DNA from: Burkholderiales bacterium
Lineage (GTDB): Bacteria; Pseudomonadota; Gammaproteobacteria; Burkholderiales; Burkholderiaceae_C
Direction of reading: 5' to 3'
Assembly: GCA_011390055.1 (NCBI GenBank)
Contig: JAABTC010000101.1
Coordinates: forward strand, 1-6,675
DNA: 6,675 bases
Part shown: positions 1-6,498 of the stretch, piece by piece
Numbering within the stretch: the first letter of the stretch is position 1
Layout of the letters: each line of letters starts with the position of its first letter
The notes under the pieces: model-generated
Database searches by the model: none
Told to the model about the DNA's origin: nothing
The model's input: only the letters and a program-made list of their open reading frames with translations
Translations under genes and position numbers: made by a program

Positions 1-669
1 CTGACGATCGTCTCGGGCCTGGCCCTGGGAATCGACGGCGCGGCCCACGACGGCGCGCTGGAGGGCGCGGGCAGCACCGTCGCGGTGGTCGGCACCGGCC
101 TGGACCGGATCTACCCGGCACGCCACCGGGCCCTGGCCCACCGCATCGCCCAGCACGGTCTGATGCTGTCGGAGTTCGAGCTCGGCACGCCGCCGCTGGC
201 GGAGAACTTCCCTCAGCGCAACCGCATCATCGCGGGCCTGGCGCGTGGCACGCTGGTGGTCGAGGCGGCGCTGGCCTCGGGCTCGCTGATCACCGCACGC
301 CAGGCACTCGAAGCCGGCCGCGAGGTGTTCGCGATCCCTGGTTCGATCCATGCTCCGCAGTCGCGCGGCTGCCATGCCTTGATCAAGCAGGGTGCCAAGC
401 TGGTCGACTCGGCCGACGACATCCTCGGAGAGCTCGACTGGTCACGCGCGGCGCCGTCCCCGGCACCCGCGGCCGACGCGACGCAGGAGCAGCCGCCAGC
501 GGACGCACTGCTCGACGCCCTCGGCCATGACCCGGTGACGCTCGATGCTCTGCTGGCCCGCACCGGCGACAGCGCTGCGCAGCTCGGCGCCCGGCTGCTC
601 GAACTCGAACTCGACGGCCGCGTGGCCCGGCTGCCGGGCGGGCTGTACCAACGCCGCGGCAACGGCTGA
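1..669 (+). CDS. dprA: DNA-processing protein DprA (Smf), 5' end cut off by window
   Basis: DprA binds incoming single-stranded DNA in the cytoplasm and loads RecA on it during natural transformation; the family is also widespread in species not known to be competent. The reading frame is open from base 1, giving 222 visible residues. Family proteins are roughly 360-400 residues, so the N-terminal part is missing. Visible hallmarks of the Rossmann-like DNA-binding domain are SGLALGIDGAAH (residues 5-16), VVGTGLDRIYP (29-39), FPQRNRIIAGLARG (about 70-83), ASGSLITARQALEAGREVFAIPGS (about 92-115, seen as consecutive blocks), and a GCHALIKQGA block. An Ala/Pro-rich linker (about 145-160) leads to a C-terminal winged-helix-like domain (about 163-218) ending in GGLYQRR. 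A GTG at base 85 is an internal codon, not the start, because conserved family sequence continues upstream of it. smg follows after 48 bases on the same strand, a common pairing in proteobacteria. No broken motif is seen. Confidence 0.97.
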   Translation: MTIVSGLALGIDGAAHDGALEGAGSTVAVVGTGLDRIYPARHRALAHRIAQHGLMLSEFELGTPPLAENFPQRNRIIAGLARGTLVVEAALASGSLITARQALEAGREVFAIPGSIHAPQSRGCHALIKQGAKLVDSADDILGELDWSRAAPSPAPAADATQEQPPADALLDALGHDPVTLDALLARTGDSAAQLGARLLELELDGRVARLPGGLYQRRGNG

Positions 670-705
670 AGCCAACGCGCAAGACGCGCGACGAAAGCGC
701 TGCGT

Positions 706-711
706 TATAGT
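706..711 (+). promoter_or_regulatory. Candidate -10 box (TATAGT) for smg
   Basis: TATAGT lies in a locally AT-rich patch (TTATAGTGTTTTC) inside otherwise GC-rich DNA between dprA and smg. It matches the sigma-70 -10 consensus TATAAT at five of six positions. No convincing -35 box is seen: the hexamer 17 bases upstream is GACGCG. The last base of the box is 7 bases before the A of the smg ATG, so a start at the usual distance would fall on or within a base of the ATG. That would make a leaderless mRNA. This is an inference from spacing; smg may instead be read from a dprA transcript. Confidence 0.35.
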
Positions 712-717
712 GTTTTC

Positions 718-1170
718 ATGTTCGAAGTGCTGGTGTACCTGTACGAAAACTACTGGCGCCCGGATGCCTGCCCCGACCATGCGCAGCTCACGCGCAAACT
801 CTCCGCCGTCGGCTTCGAAAGCGACGAAATCGAAGAGGCGCTGACCTGGCTCGACGGCTTGGCGAGCACGGCCGAGGCCTACAGCGGCCAGCAGAGCGCG
901 CAGGCGATGCGCCTGTACACGCCGGCCGAGCAGGATCTGCTGGGCGAAGAGTCGATCGGCTTCGTCAGCTTCCTCGAGTCGGCCGGCGTGCTGCCACCGC
1001 CGATGCGCGAGATGGTGATCGATCGGGCCACCGCAATCGGGGCCACGCCGATCGAACTCGACGACCTCAAGGTCATCGTGCTGATGGTCTTCTGGAGCCT
1101 GGGCGAAGAGCCCGACGCCTTGATCCTGGACGAACTCTTCGTCGCCCCCGAAGAACGCGTGGTGCATTGA
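718..1170 (+). CDS. smg: Smg family protein (DUF494)
   Basis: This is a 150-residue protein of the Smg/DUF494 family, close to the 157 residues of the E. coli protein. The biochemical role is not established; the name comes from its position next to smf (dprA). The start is well supported, since the family begins MF[DE]VL.YL[FY]E.Y and this one begins MFEVLVYLYENY. Other matching blocks are the acidic GFESDEIEEALTWLDGLA (about 39-56), MRLYTPAEQ (about 64-72), GFVSFLESAGVL (about 81-92), MREMVIDRA (about 96-104), and ELDDLKVIVLMVFWSLG (about 112-128). The protein ends in a His, as E. coli Smg does. It looks like a soluble, acidic, mainly helical protein with no signal peptide. There is no Shine-Dalgarno sequence before the ATG (GTTATAGTGTTTTC), so translation is either leaderless or coupled to dprA. 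The gene that follows is convergent; the topA found after smg in many relatives is absent here. Confidence 0.95.
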   Translation: MFEVLVYLYENYWRPDACPDHAQLTRKLSAVGFESDEIEEALTWLDGLASTAEAYSGQQSAQAMRLYTPAEQDLLGEESIGFVSFLESAGVLPPPMREMVIDRATAIGATPIELDDLKVIVLMVFWSLGEEPDALILDELFVAPEERVVH

Positions 1171-1184
1171 GCTCGCGGCTCAGT
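1166..1184. other. Small inverted repeat holding both convergent stop codons
   Basis: TGAGC (1168-1172) and GCTCA (1178-1182) are perfect inverted repeats around a TCGCG loop. The TGA of smg forms the left edge, and the complement of the TGA of the DUF1631 gene forms the right edge. The stem can extend by a U-G wobble and an A-T pair to 1166/1184. No T-tract follows on either strand, so it does not meet the usual definition of an intrinsic terminator. It could still slow polymerase or protect 3' ends in both directions. A five-base stem can arise by chance, so the support is weak. Confidence 0.3.
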
Positions 1185-3432
1185 TCAGCAAGCGGGATGG
1201 GTCGTTGTCGATCTTGGCCAGCGCGGTGCGGGTGGCGCGCACCGTCAGCGCCTCGTCCTGGGCCGGCAGCAGCAGGCCAGCTTGCAGGTACGACGCCAGG
1301 CGGTGCTGCTCGAACAGCATGCAGCGACCCGAGGCGCTGACGAACAGCGACAGATGGCGTCGCATGCCCTGCCAGGCCAGCTGCACGCCTTCGTTGCGCT
1401 GGTTGTATTCGAGCATGTACCAGCTGCCGACCTGAAGCTCGCGCGCCCACGACAGCATCGCCGGCGTCGGCATCGAGCCGCCTTCGGAAACCACTTCGAG
1501 CGTGCCGCTGTCGTCGCCCGAGATGTCGAGCATCAAGGTCTGGTCGAGTTGCACATCGCTGGCATCGGGCAACAGCTCTTCCAGCGCTTCCAGGCGCTCA
1601 CGCAGCTCGTCGAAGCGCTCGGGCGGTATCGCCGCGGCCTTGGCACTGAAGGCCGCTGCCAACGAATCGTTGAGCGCGCGCACATGTTCGTCGCGCTTGG
1701 CGGCCGGCACGCCGGCACCCTCCATGCCATCGCGCAACTGCTTGAGCAGCGGCGGCAGCCGGCGGATCACATCGGCCCGCTCTTCGCGCGACACCTTGGC
1801 ACCCGCCGACCAGATCAGGTCGGTGGCGGCTTTGCGCATGGCCTTGGTGGCCTCGGCCTGCGGACCGTGACGCACCGCCGAAAGTGCCAGCACATCGGCC
1901 CAGACCTGGAACAGGAACTCGCGCACGCCCTCCTGCACCGGCACTTCGTTGAGCATCTTGCGCAGCTCGATGGTGTACTGGATCGCCAACGTTTCGCGCT
2001 GCTCGACCTGCTGGGCCAGCGACACGCCGCGCTTGGTAGCTTCGTTCTCGCTCTTGAAGTAGTTTTCCAGGAAGCGTTCGAATTCGGTCAGCACGGTCTG
2101 GAACACGCGTCGCCCGGTGTCGGGGTAGGCCTCGACGACCTGCACCACGCGCTTGATCTCGCCTTCCAGGGCATCGCCGACTGCGGTGGCCGAGGCGTCG
2201 AAGCCCATCACGCAGGCCCCCATGCGGTCGATCAAGCGGCGCGCCGGATGGTCGATGGTGGCGAAGAAATCGGGTTCGCCGACCGCCACGCGCAGCACCG
2301 GCATCTGCAGCCGTGCGAACCAGATGCGCACCGCCGAGGGGATCCGCTCCTCGGTCAGGATGCTCTGGAACAGCAGCGCCACGATCTCGATGGTGGCGCG
2401 CTCGACCGGCGTCTCGGCAGCGCGCTTCAAGGCCTGCTTGCGCAGGTTCAGCTCTTCCAGCAGTTGCGGCGAGACCGTGGCGCTGGCCGAGCCGACCTCG
2501 TTGCGCTCCATGCGCCGCTGAATGCCCTGCTGGGCTTGCCCGATCGCCGCGGCCAGCGCCGGCGACACCGTGCGTGCGTGGCCGGCGCGCGCGGTCTCGG
2601 CAAAGGCCGGCACCTGGCGTTCGATCATGCGGTTCAGCCGCGACAGCACCGCATTCGCCTGGTCGCTGCCGCCCGGCGGACCGCCTTCGGCCATCGCCGC
2701 CCCGGTGCGCGTCATCATGCGCGTCTCGTCGTGGACCAGGCCCGCGTACGCTGTGGTGGCGCCACCGCGGGTGCGCCGGATCAAGGGCCGCAGGTCGATG
2801 TCGGGCAGCACGCGCTGCGCGACCAGCCAGCTGTTGGCCTCGTGGTAGGCCTCCTGCACCAGCAAGCCGAATTCCTCGTGCAGCACCGGTTGCAGATCGC
2901 GCAGTGCACCGTCTTCGAACCCGGCCTCGACCCAGGCCCGCGTGACGCAGCGCGCCAGCACATGGGTGCGCAGCAGGTCTTGCGGCTCGAGCTCTTCGCG
3001 GCGTTCGAGCAGCGCCACACGGGTGCGCAGGTCGTTGAACTCCCAGCTCGCGCGGTCCATGATGGCCAGCGCCAGGCGCGAGGTGACGATCTCGCGCTCG
3101 ATGGTCTCGTCGTCGACCAACGACAGCTTCTTCGTGGGCCCGCTCAAGTCGACGCTGCGCGACATCGGCACCCCTGCCTTCAGCGCGTCGTTCACCGCGA
3201 CGACCATGCCCGCCTGCCATGCCGGGCCGAGCAGCTTGAGCGCCATCACCGTCTCGCGCAGGCGGCCGGTGAACCCGCTGTCGGCCAGTGCGGCAGCGCT
3301 GCTGCTGCGTTCGGGCGCCGCGGCCCAGGCCGCCGTGGCCGCGACGAGCGCCGGCAATCCCTTGATCAGTTCGTCCGTGTAGAGGCGGCGCGCCTGGAAG
3401 GCCAGGCTGGCTTGGTCGCCGACGGTCGACAT
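1180..3432 (-). CDS. DUF1631 family protein, function unknown
   Basis: This 750-residue protein is recognisable as a DUF1631 (PF07793) member; no biochemical function is known to me. Family-like blocks are KLSLVDDETIEREIVTSRLA (about 102-121), PSAVRIWFARLQMPVLRVAV (365-384), and GEPDFFATIDHPARRLIDRM (385-404), the last being the clearest signature. It appears soluble, helical and charged, with no signal peptide or membrane segment. Likely coiled or amphipathic helices lie at about 415-495 and 585-620. The last 80 or so residues differ: from about 664 (ELQVGSWYMLEY) to 737 the pattern looks beta-rich and contains GRCMLFEQHRLASYLQAG. This could be a small barrel domain, possibly PilZ-like, but the PilZ ligand motif RxxxR...D/NxSxxG is not evident. 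The ATG has no good Shine-Dalgarno; a weak GAAAG lies 12 bases upstream. The gene is 73 bases downstream of secF in the same direction, so co-transcription is possible. It ends 9 bases from smg, tail to tail. Confidence 0.88.
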   Translation of the reverse strand: MSTVGDQASLAFQARRLYTDELIKGLPALVAATAAWAAAPERSSSAAALADSGFTGRLRETVMALKLLGPAWQAGMVVAVNDALKAGVPMSRSVDLSGPTKKLSLVDDETIEREIVTSRLALAIMDRASWEFNDLRTRVALLERREELEPQDLLRTHVLARCVTRAWVEAGFEDGALRDLQPVLHEEFGLLVQEAYHEANSWLVAQRVLPDIDLRPLIRRTRGGATTAYAGLVHDETRMMTRTGAAMAEGGPPGGSDQANAVLSRLNRMIERQVPAFAETARAGHARTVSPALAAAIGQAQQGIQRRMERNEVGSASATVSPQLLEELNLRKQALKRAAETPVERATIEIVALLFQSILTEERIPSAVRIWFARLQMPVLRVAVGEPDFFATIDHPARRLIDRMGACVMGFDASATAVGDALEGEIKRVVQVVEAYPDTGRRVFQTVLTEFERFLENYFKSENEATKRGVSLAQQVEQRETLAIQYTIELRKMLNEVPVQEGVREFLFQVWADVLALSAVRHGPQAEATKAMRKAATDLIWSAGAKVSREERADVIRRLPPLLKQLRDGMEGAGVPAAKRDEHVRALNDSLAAAFSAKAAAIPPERFDELRERLEALEELLPDASDVQLDQTLMLDISGDDSGTLEVVSEGGSMPTPAMLSWARELQVGSWYMLEYNQRNEGVQLAWQGMRRHLSLFVSASGRCMLFEQHRLASYLQAGLLLPAQDEALTVRATRTALAKIDNDPSRLLN

Positions 3433-3505
3433 GGATGGCTGGGGCTTTCGCGCTGAGGGAGGTGGGTCTGCGGGCTCGCAGGACTCTACACCAGCCCTCG
3501 ACCGC
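3433..3505 (-). other. secF to DUF1631 intergenic gap with weak hairpin and weak -10
   Basis: The 73-base gap holds a five-base-pair GC-rich inverted repeat, CTGCG (3468-3472) and CGCAG (3477-3481), around a four-base loop. No T-tract follows on the minus strand, so it is not a clear terminator for the sec operon. On the minus strand TAGAGT (complement of 3483-3488) matches the -10 consensus at four of six bases, with no recognisable -35. I therefore cannot decide whether the DUF1631 gene has its own promoter or is read through from secF. Confidence 0.25.
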
Positions 3506-4540
3506 TCAGACCATCGCGCCGGCGTTGGGATCGTTCGGGTCGCCTTCCTTTGCGGAGACTTTCACGAGGTCTTCGCGTTTGACGCCGAGCCACATCACGA
3601 TGGCCGCGGCGACGAAGACCGACGAGTAGACGCCGAACAGGATGCCGATGGTCAGTGCCAGTGCAAAATAGTGCAACGTCGGGCCGCCAAAGATCAACAT
3701 CGAGACCACCATCATCAGCGTGCTGCCGTGGGTGATGATGGTGCGGCTGATGGTGCTGGTGATGGCGTGGTCGATGACCTCGCGCGTGTTCAGCTTGCGG
3801 TATTTGCGAAACGCCTCGCGCACCCGGTCGAAGATGACCACCGACTCGTTGACCGAGTAACCGAGCACCGCCAGCACCGCCGCCAGCACCGCCAGCGAGA
3901 ACTCCCACTGGAAGAAGGCGAAGAAGCCCAGGATGATGACCACGTCGTGCAGGTTGGCGACGATGCCGGCGACCGAGAACTTCCACTCGAAGCGGAACGC
4001 CAAGTACAGCATGATGCCGGCCACCGTGGCGACCAGCGCCTTGATGCCGTCCCATTTGAGCTCCTCCCCCACCGAAGGCCCGACGAACTCGGTGCGCGAG
4101 AGCTTGATCGGCTCGGTCCCGCCGACGCTGCTGCAGGCGCTGCGGCTGACCTGCTCGCCCTGCGGCGTCGTGTACTCGCGGTTCGACACGCTGGCCGACT
4201 CGGCCCTGCAAAGCGCTTCGAAGACGCGACCCGCGACTTCGTTCTGCTTGATGTCCGCGCGCAGCGGCAACCGGATCAACACGTCGCGCGACGTGCCGAA
4301 GTTCTGCACCTGCACCTCGCCGAACCCCAGGCCGTCGACGACCTGGCGCGTCTTGCCGAGGTCCGCGGCGCTGGCGTACTCGACCTCCATCACGGTCCCG
4401 CCGGTGAATTCGATCGACAGGTGCAGGCCGCGCGTGGCGATGAAGAACACCGCCGCAGCGAAGGTCAGGAACGAGATCACATTCAGCACCAGGGCATGGC
4501 GCATGAACGGGATGTCGCGGCGGATGCGAAAAAACTCCAT
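3506..4540 (-). CDS. secF: Protein translocase subunit SecF
   Basis: SecF pairs with SecD in the inner membrane and uses proton flow to complete transport of proteins passing through SecYEG. The protein has 344 residues; E. coli SecF has 323. Six membrane segments are visible at about 17-36, 164-181, 188-210, 214-230, 268-286 and 290-316, with a periplasmic domain between the first two. Signatures are IEFTGGTVMEV (43-53), VQNFGTSRDVLIRLP (78-92), FVGPSVGEEL (152-161), FRFEWKFS (182-189), NLHDVVIILGFFAFFQWEFS (196-215) and FDRVRE (237-242). Of the proton-path pair known as D213/R247 in E. coli, the Arg is kept (R266) but the acidic residue is Glu (E232). The stretch between residues 93 and 151 is about 26 residues longer than in E. 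coli and carries Cys111 and Cys136. The ATG has a good Shine-Dalgarno and lies 21 bases after secD. The family assignment is firm. Confidence 0.97.
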   Translation of the reverse strand: MEFFRIRRDIPFMRHALVLNVISFLTFAAAVFFIATRGLHLSIEFTGGTVMEVEYASAADLGKTRQVVDGLGFGEVQVQNFGTSRDVLIRLPLRADIKQNEVAGRVFEALCRAESASVSNREYTTPQGEQVSRSACSSVGGTEPIKLSRTEFVGPSVGEELKWDGIKALVATVAGIMLYLAFRFEWKFSVAGIVANLHDVVIILGFFAFFQWEFSLAVLAAVLAVLGYSVNESVVIFDRVREAFRKYRKLNTREVIDHAITSTISRTIITHGSTLMMVVSMLIFGGPTLHYFALALTIGILFGVYSSVFVAAAIVMWLGVKREDLVKVSAKEGDPNDPNAGAMV

Positions 4541-4546
4541 CTGAAA

Positions 4547-4551
4547 TCCTT
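4547..4551 (-). promoter_or_regulatory. Shine-Dalgarno site of secF
   Basis: On the minus strand AAGGA is followed by the six bases TTTCAG and then the secF ATG. This is the clearest ribosome binding site in the window and it fixes the secF start. It lies wholly inside the 21-base secD-secF gap, so secF can be initiated on its own as well as by coupling to secD. Confidence 0.75.
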
Positions 4552-4561
4552 GTCAGGTCGC

Positions 4562-6448
4562 TCAGGTTTCGGCGGCCGGCTTGGCTGCACCGTCGGGGCG
4601 CCACACCTGGCCGATCGAGACCGACTTCAACTTCTTCTTGCCGCCGTACCAGAGGTTGACCAGGCCGCGCGAGAACACCACCGACGAGAACATCGAGGTC
4701 ACGATGCCCAGGCAGTGCACCACCGCAAAGCCCCGCACCGGGCCCGAACCGAAGGCCAGCAAGGCCAATCCGGCGATCAGGGTCGTGATGTTGGAGTCGA
4801 GGATCGTGCCCCAGGCGCGTTCGTACCCGGTCGCGATCGCCGTCTGCGGACTGACCCCGTTGCGCAATTCTTCGCGCACACGCTCGTTGATCAGCACATT
4901 GGAGTCGATCGCCATGCCCAGCGCGAGCGCGATGGCGGCGATGCCCGGCAGCGTCAGCGTGGCCTGCAGCATCGACAGCACCGCGATCAGCAGCAGCAGG
5001 TTGAAGGCCAGCGCGATGGTCGAGAACACGCCGAACAGCAGGTAGTAAGCGCACATGAAGACCGCGATCGCCGTGAAGCCGTAGATCACGCTCTTGAAGC
5101 CGAGCTGGATGTTCTCGGCCCCCAGGCTCGGGCCGATGGTGCGCTCCTCGATGATCTCCATCGGCGCGGCCAACGAGCCGGCGCGCAGCAGCAGGGCCGT
5201 GTCCGCGGCCTCGACGGTGTTCATCTGGCCCGAGATCTGCACCCGGCCGCCGCCGATCTCGCTGCGGATCACAGGGGCCGTGACAACCTCGCCCTTGCCC
5301 TTCTCGAACAGCAGGATCGCCATGCGCTTGCCGACGTTCTCGCGCGTCACGTCGCGGAAGATGCGCGCGCCCTTGGCATCGAGCGTCAGGTGCACCGCCG
5401 GCTCGTTGGCGTTCTGGCCGTCGAAGCCCGGCTGCGCATCGGTCAGGTTCTCGCCGGTCAGAATCACCTGACGCTTGACGATCAGCGGCGCACCTCCACG
5501 CTCGACGTAGCGCTCGGTGCCGAAGGGCACCGGGGCCGAACCGACGGCTGCGGCGGCCGCTTCGGCGCTGTCGTCCACGATCCGCACTTCCAGCGTCGCG
5601 GTGCGGCCGATGATGTCCTTGGCCTTGGCCGTGTCCTGCACGCCGGGCAGCTGCACCACCACCCGGTCGGCGCCCTGCTGCTGGATCACGGGCTCGGCCA
5701 CGCCGAGCTCGTTGACGCGGTTGTGCAGCGTGGTGATGTTCTGCTTGAGCGCCTGGTCCTGCACCGCGCGGGCCGCCTGCGGCTTGAGCACGCCGCTGAG
5801 CTTGACGCCCTCGCCGTCGGGCACCGGCGTCCAGACCAGGTCGGGCAGCTGGTCGTTCAGCAGTGCCTGCGCCGCGTTGGCGCCGGCCTGGTCACGAAAG
5901 CGTACCTCGACCGTGTTGCCGTCACGCGAGATGCCGGCATGGCGGATGTTCTTGTCGCGCAGCATCGTGCGCAGGTCACCGGTCAGCGATTCGGCCTTTT
6001 TCGTCAACGCCGCCTTCATGTCGACCTGCATCAGGAAATGCACCCCGCCGCGCAGGTCCAGCCCCAGGTACATCGGCAGGGCCCGCAACTTGGCCATCCA
6101 CTGCGGCGAGCGCGACACCAGGTTCAGTGCGACGATGTAGGACGGGTTGGTGGCGTCGGGATTGAGCGCCTTGGCGATCGCGTCCTTGGCCAGGATCTGG
6201 GTGTCGGTGTCGGCAAAGCGCGCGCGCACCGAGCTGCCTTCCAGCGTCACGAAGTCGGCGTTGACGCCGGCGGCCTGCAAGGCCTGCTGCACCCGGCCCA
6301 CCAGCGCCGGCTCGACCTTCACGGTGGCCTTGCCCGACGACACCTGCACCGCAGGCGCCTCGCCGAAGAAATTGGGCGCCGTGTAGAGCGCACCGATCAA
6401 CAACGCGACGGCAAGCAGCGCGTACTTCCACCAGGGGTAGCGGTTCAT
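4562..6448 (-). CDS. secD: Protein translocase subunit SecD
   Basis: SecD is the larger partner of SecF in the proton-driven SecDF-YajC complex of the inner membrane. The protein has 628 residues against 615 in E. coli, so it is full length. The start MNRYPWWKYALL is typical of the family and leads into membrane segment 1 (about 8-23). The large periplasmic region (about 25-450) contains LGLDLRGGVHFLMQVD (128-143), TTLHNRVNELGVAEPVIQQQ (239-258), RVVVQLPGV (262-270) and the ERTIGPSLG block (435-443) just before segment 2. Segments 2-6 lie at about 451-471, 475-495, 500-521, 553-570 and 574-597. The membrane Asp of the proton path is present at D515 in GMAIDSNVLINERVREEL (511-528). A low-complexity Ala-rich linker (EAAAAAVGSAPVPFG) spans about 296-310. 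The ribosome site is weak: GAAAG lies 10 bases before the ATG. The gene lies 50 bases downstream of yajC and 21 upstream of secF. No lesion is seen. Confidence 0.98.
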   Translation of the reverse strand: MNRYPWWKYALLAVALLIGALYTAPNFFGEAPAVQVSSGKATVKVEPALVGRVQQALQAAGVNADFVTLEGSSVRARFADTDTQILAKDAIAKALNPDATNPSYIVALNLVSRSPQWMAKLRALPMYLGLDLRGGVHFLMQVDMKAALTKKAESLTGDLRTMLRDKNIRHAGISRDGNTVEVRFRDQAGANAAQALLNDQLPDLVWTPVPDGEGVKLSGVLKPQAARAVQDQALKQNITTLHNRVNELGVAEPVIQQQGADRVVVQLPGVQDTAKAKDIIGRTATLEVRIVDDSAEAAAAAVGSAPVPFGTERYVERGGAPLIVKRQVILTGENLTDAQPGFDGQNANEPAVHLTLDAKGARIFRDVTRENVGKRMAILLFEKGKGEVVTAPVIRSEIGGGRVQISGQMNTVEAADTALLLRAGSLAAPMEIIEERTIGPSLGAENIQLGFKSVIYGFTAIAVFMCAYYLLFGVFSTIALAFNLLLLIAVLSMLQATLTLPGIAAIALALGMAIDSNVLINERVREELRNGVSPQTAIATGYERAWGTILDSNITTLIAGLALLAFGSGPVRGFAVVHCLGIVTSMFSSVVFSRGLVNLWYGGKKKLKSVSIGQVWRPDGAAKPAAET

Positions 6449-6470
6449 GGGGCGACAACTTTCGCGACGC

Positions 6471-6483
6471 CGGGCCCAGCCCG
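6471..6483 (-). other. GC-only hairpin in the yajC-secD gap
   Basis: CGGGC (6471-6475) and GCCCG (6479-6483) form a perfect five-pair G/C stem with a three-base loop. In the mRNA it stands between the yajC stop and the secD start, about 22 bases before the secD ATG, and just upstream of the weak GAAAG ribosome site. No T-tract follows, so it is not an intrinsic terminator. It might affect mRNA processing or the relative expression of yajC and secD. In DNA this rich in GC, such stems also occur by chance. Confidence 0.25.
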
Positions 6484-6498
6484 AGGCGCCGCCGCGGG

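Noticed and set aside
85..87. A GTG that could start a shorter DprA.
   Set aside because: Conserved DprA sequence (SGLALGIDGAAH) is encoded in frame before it, so the gene simply begins outside the window.
442..1167. A 241-codon open frame on the minus strand across the dprA 3' end and smg.
   Set aside because: It overlaps two well-supported genes on the other strand, its product matches nothing I recognise, and its composition is typical of a shadow frame.
1598..3220. A 540-codon open frame on the minus strand inside the DUF1631 gene.
   Set aside because: It is an alternative frame of a conserved gene. The product is dominated by Arg, Ala and Gly and has low-complexity character.
1282..3456. 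A 724-codon open frame on the plus strand lying antisense across almost the whole DUF1631 gene.
   Set aside because: Its codons lie exactly opposite those of the DUF1631 gene. In such GC-rich DNA the codons TTA, CTA and TCA are rare, so the antisense frame stays open by chance. The product is rich in His, Arg, Gln and Ala with no recognisable domain.
3468..3481. Inverted repeat after secF as an intrinsic terminator.
   Set aside because: The stem is only five pairs and no T-run follows on the minus strand, so I do not call it a terminator.
3486..5054. A 522-codon open frame on the minus strand spanning secF and the 3' part of secD.
   Set aside because: It is a shifted frame under two clearly conserved membrane proteins. 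The product is Arg/Ala/Gly-rich without membrane segments, as expected of out-of-frame translation.
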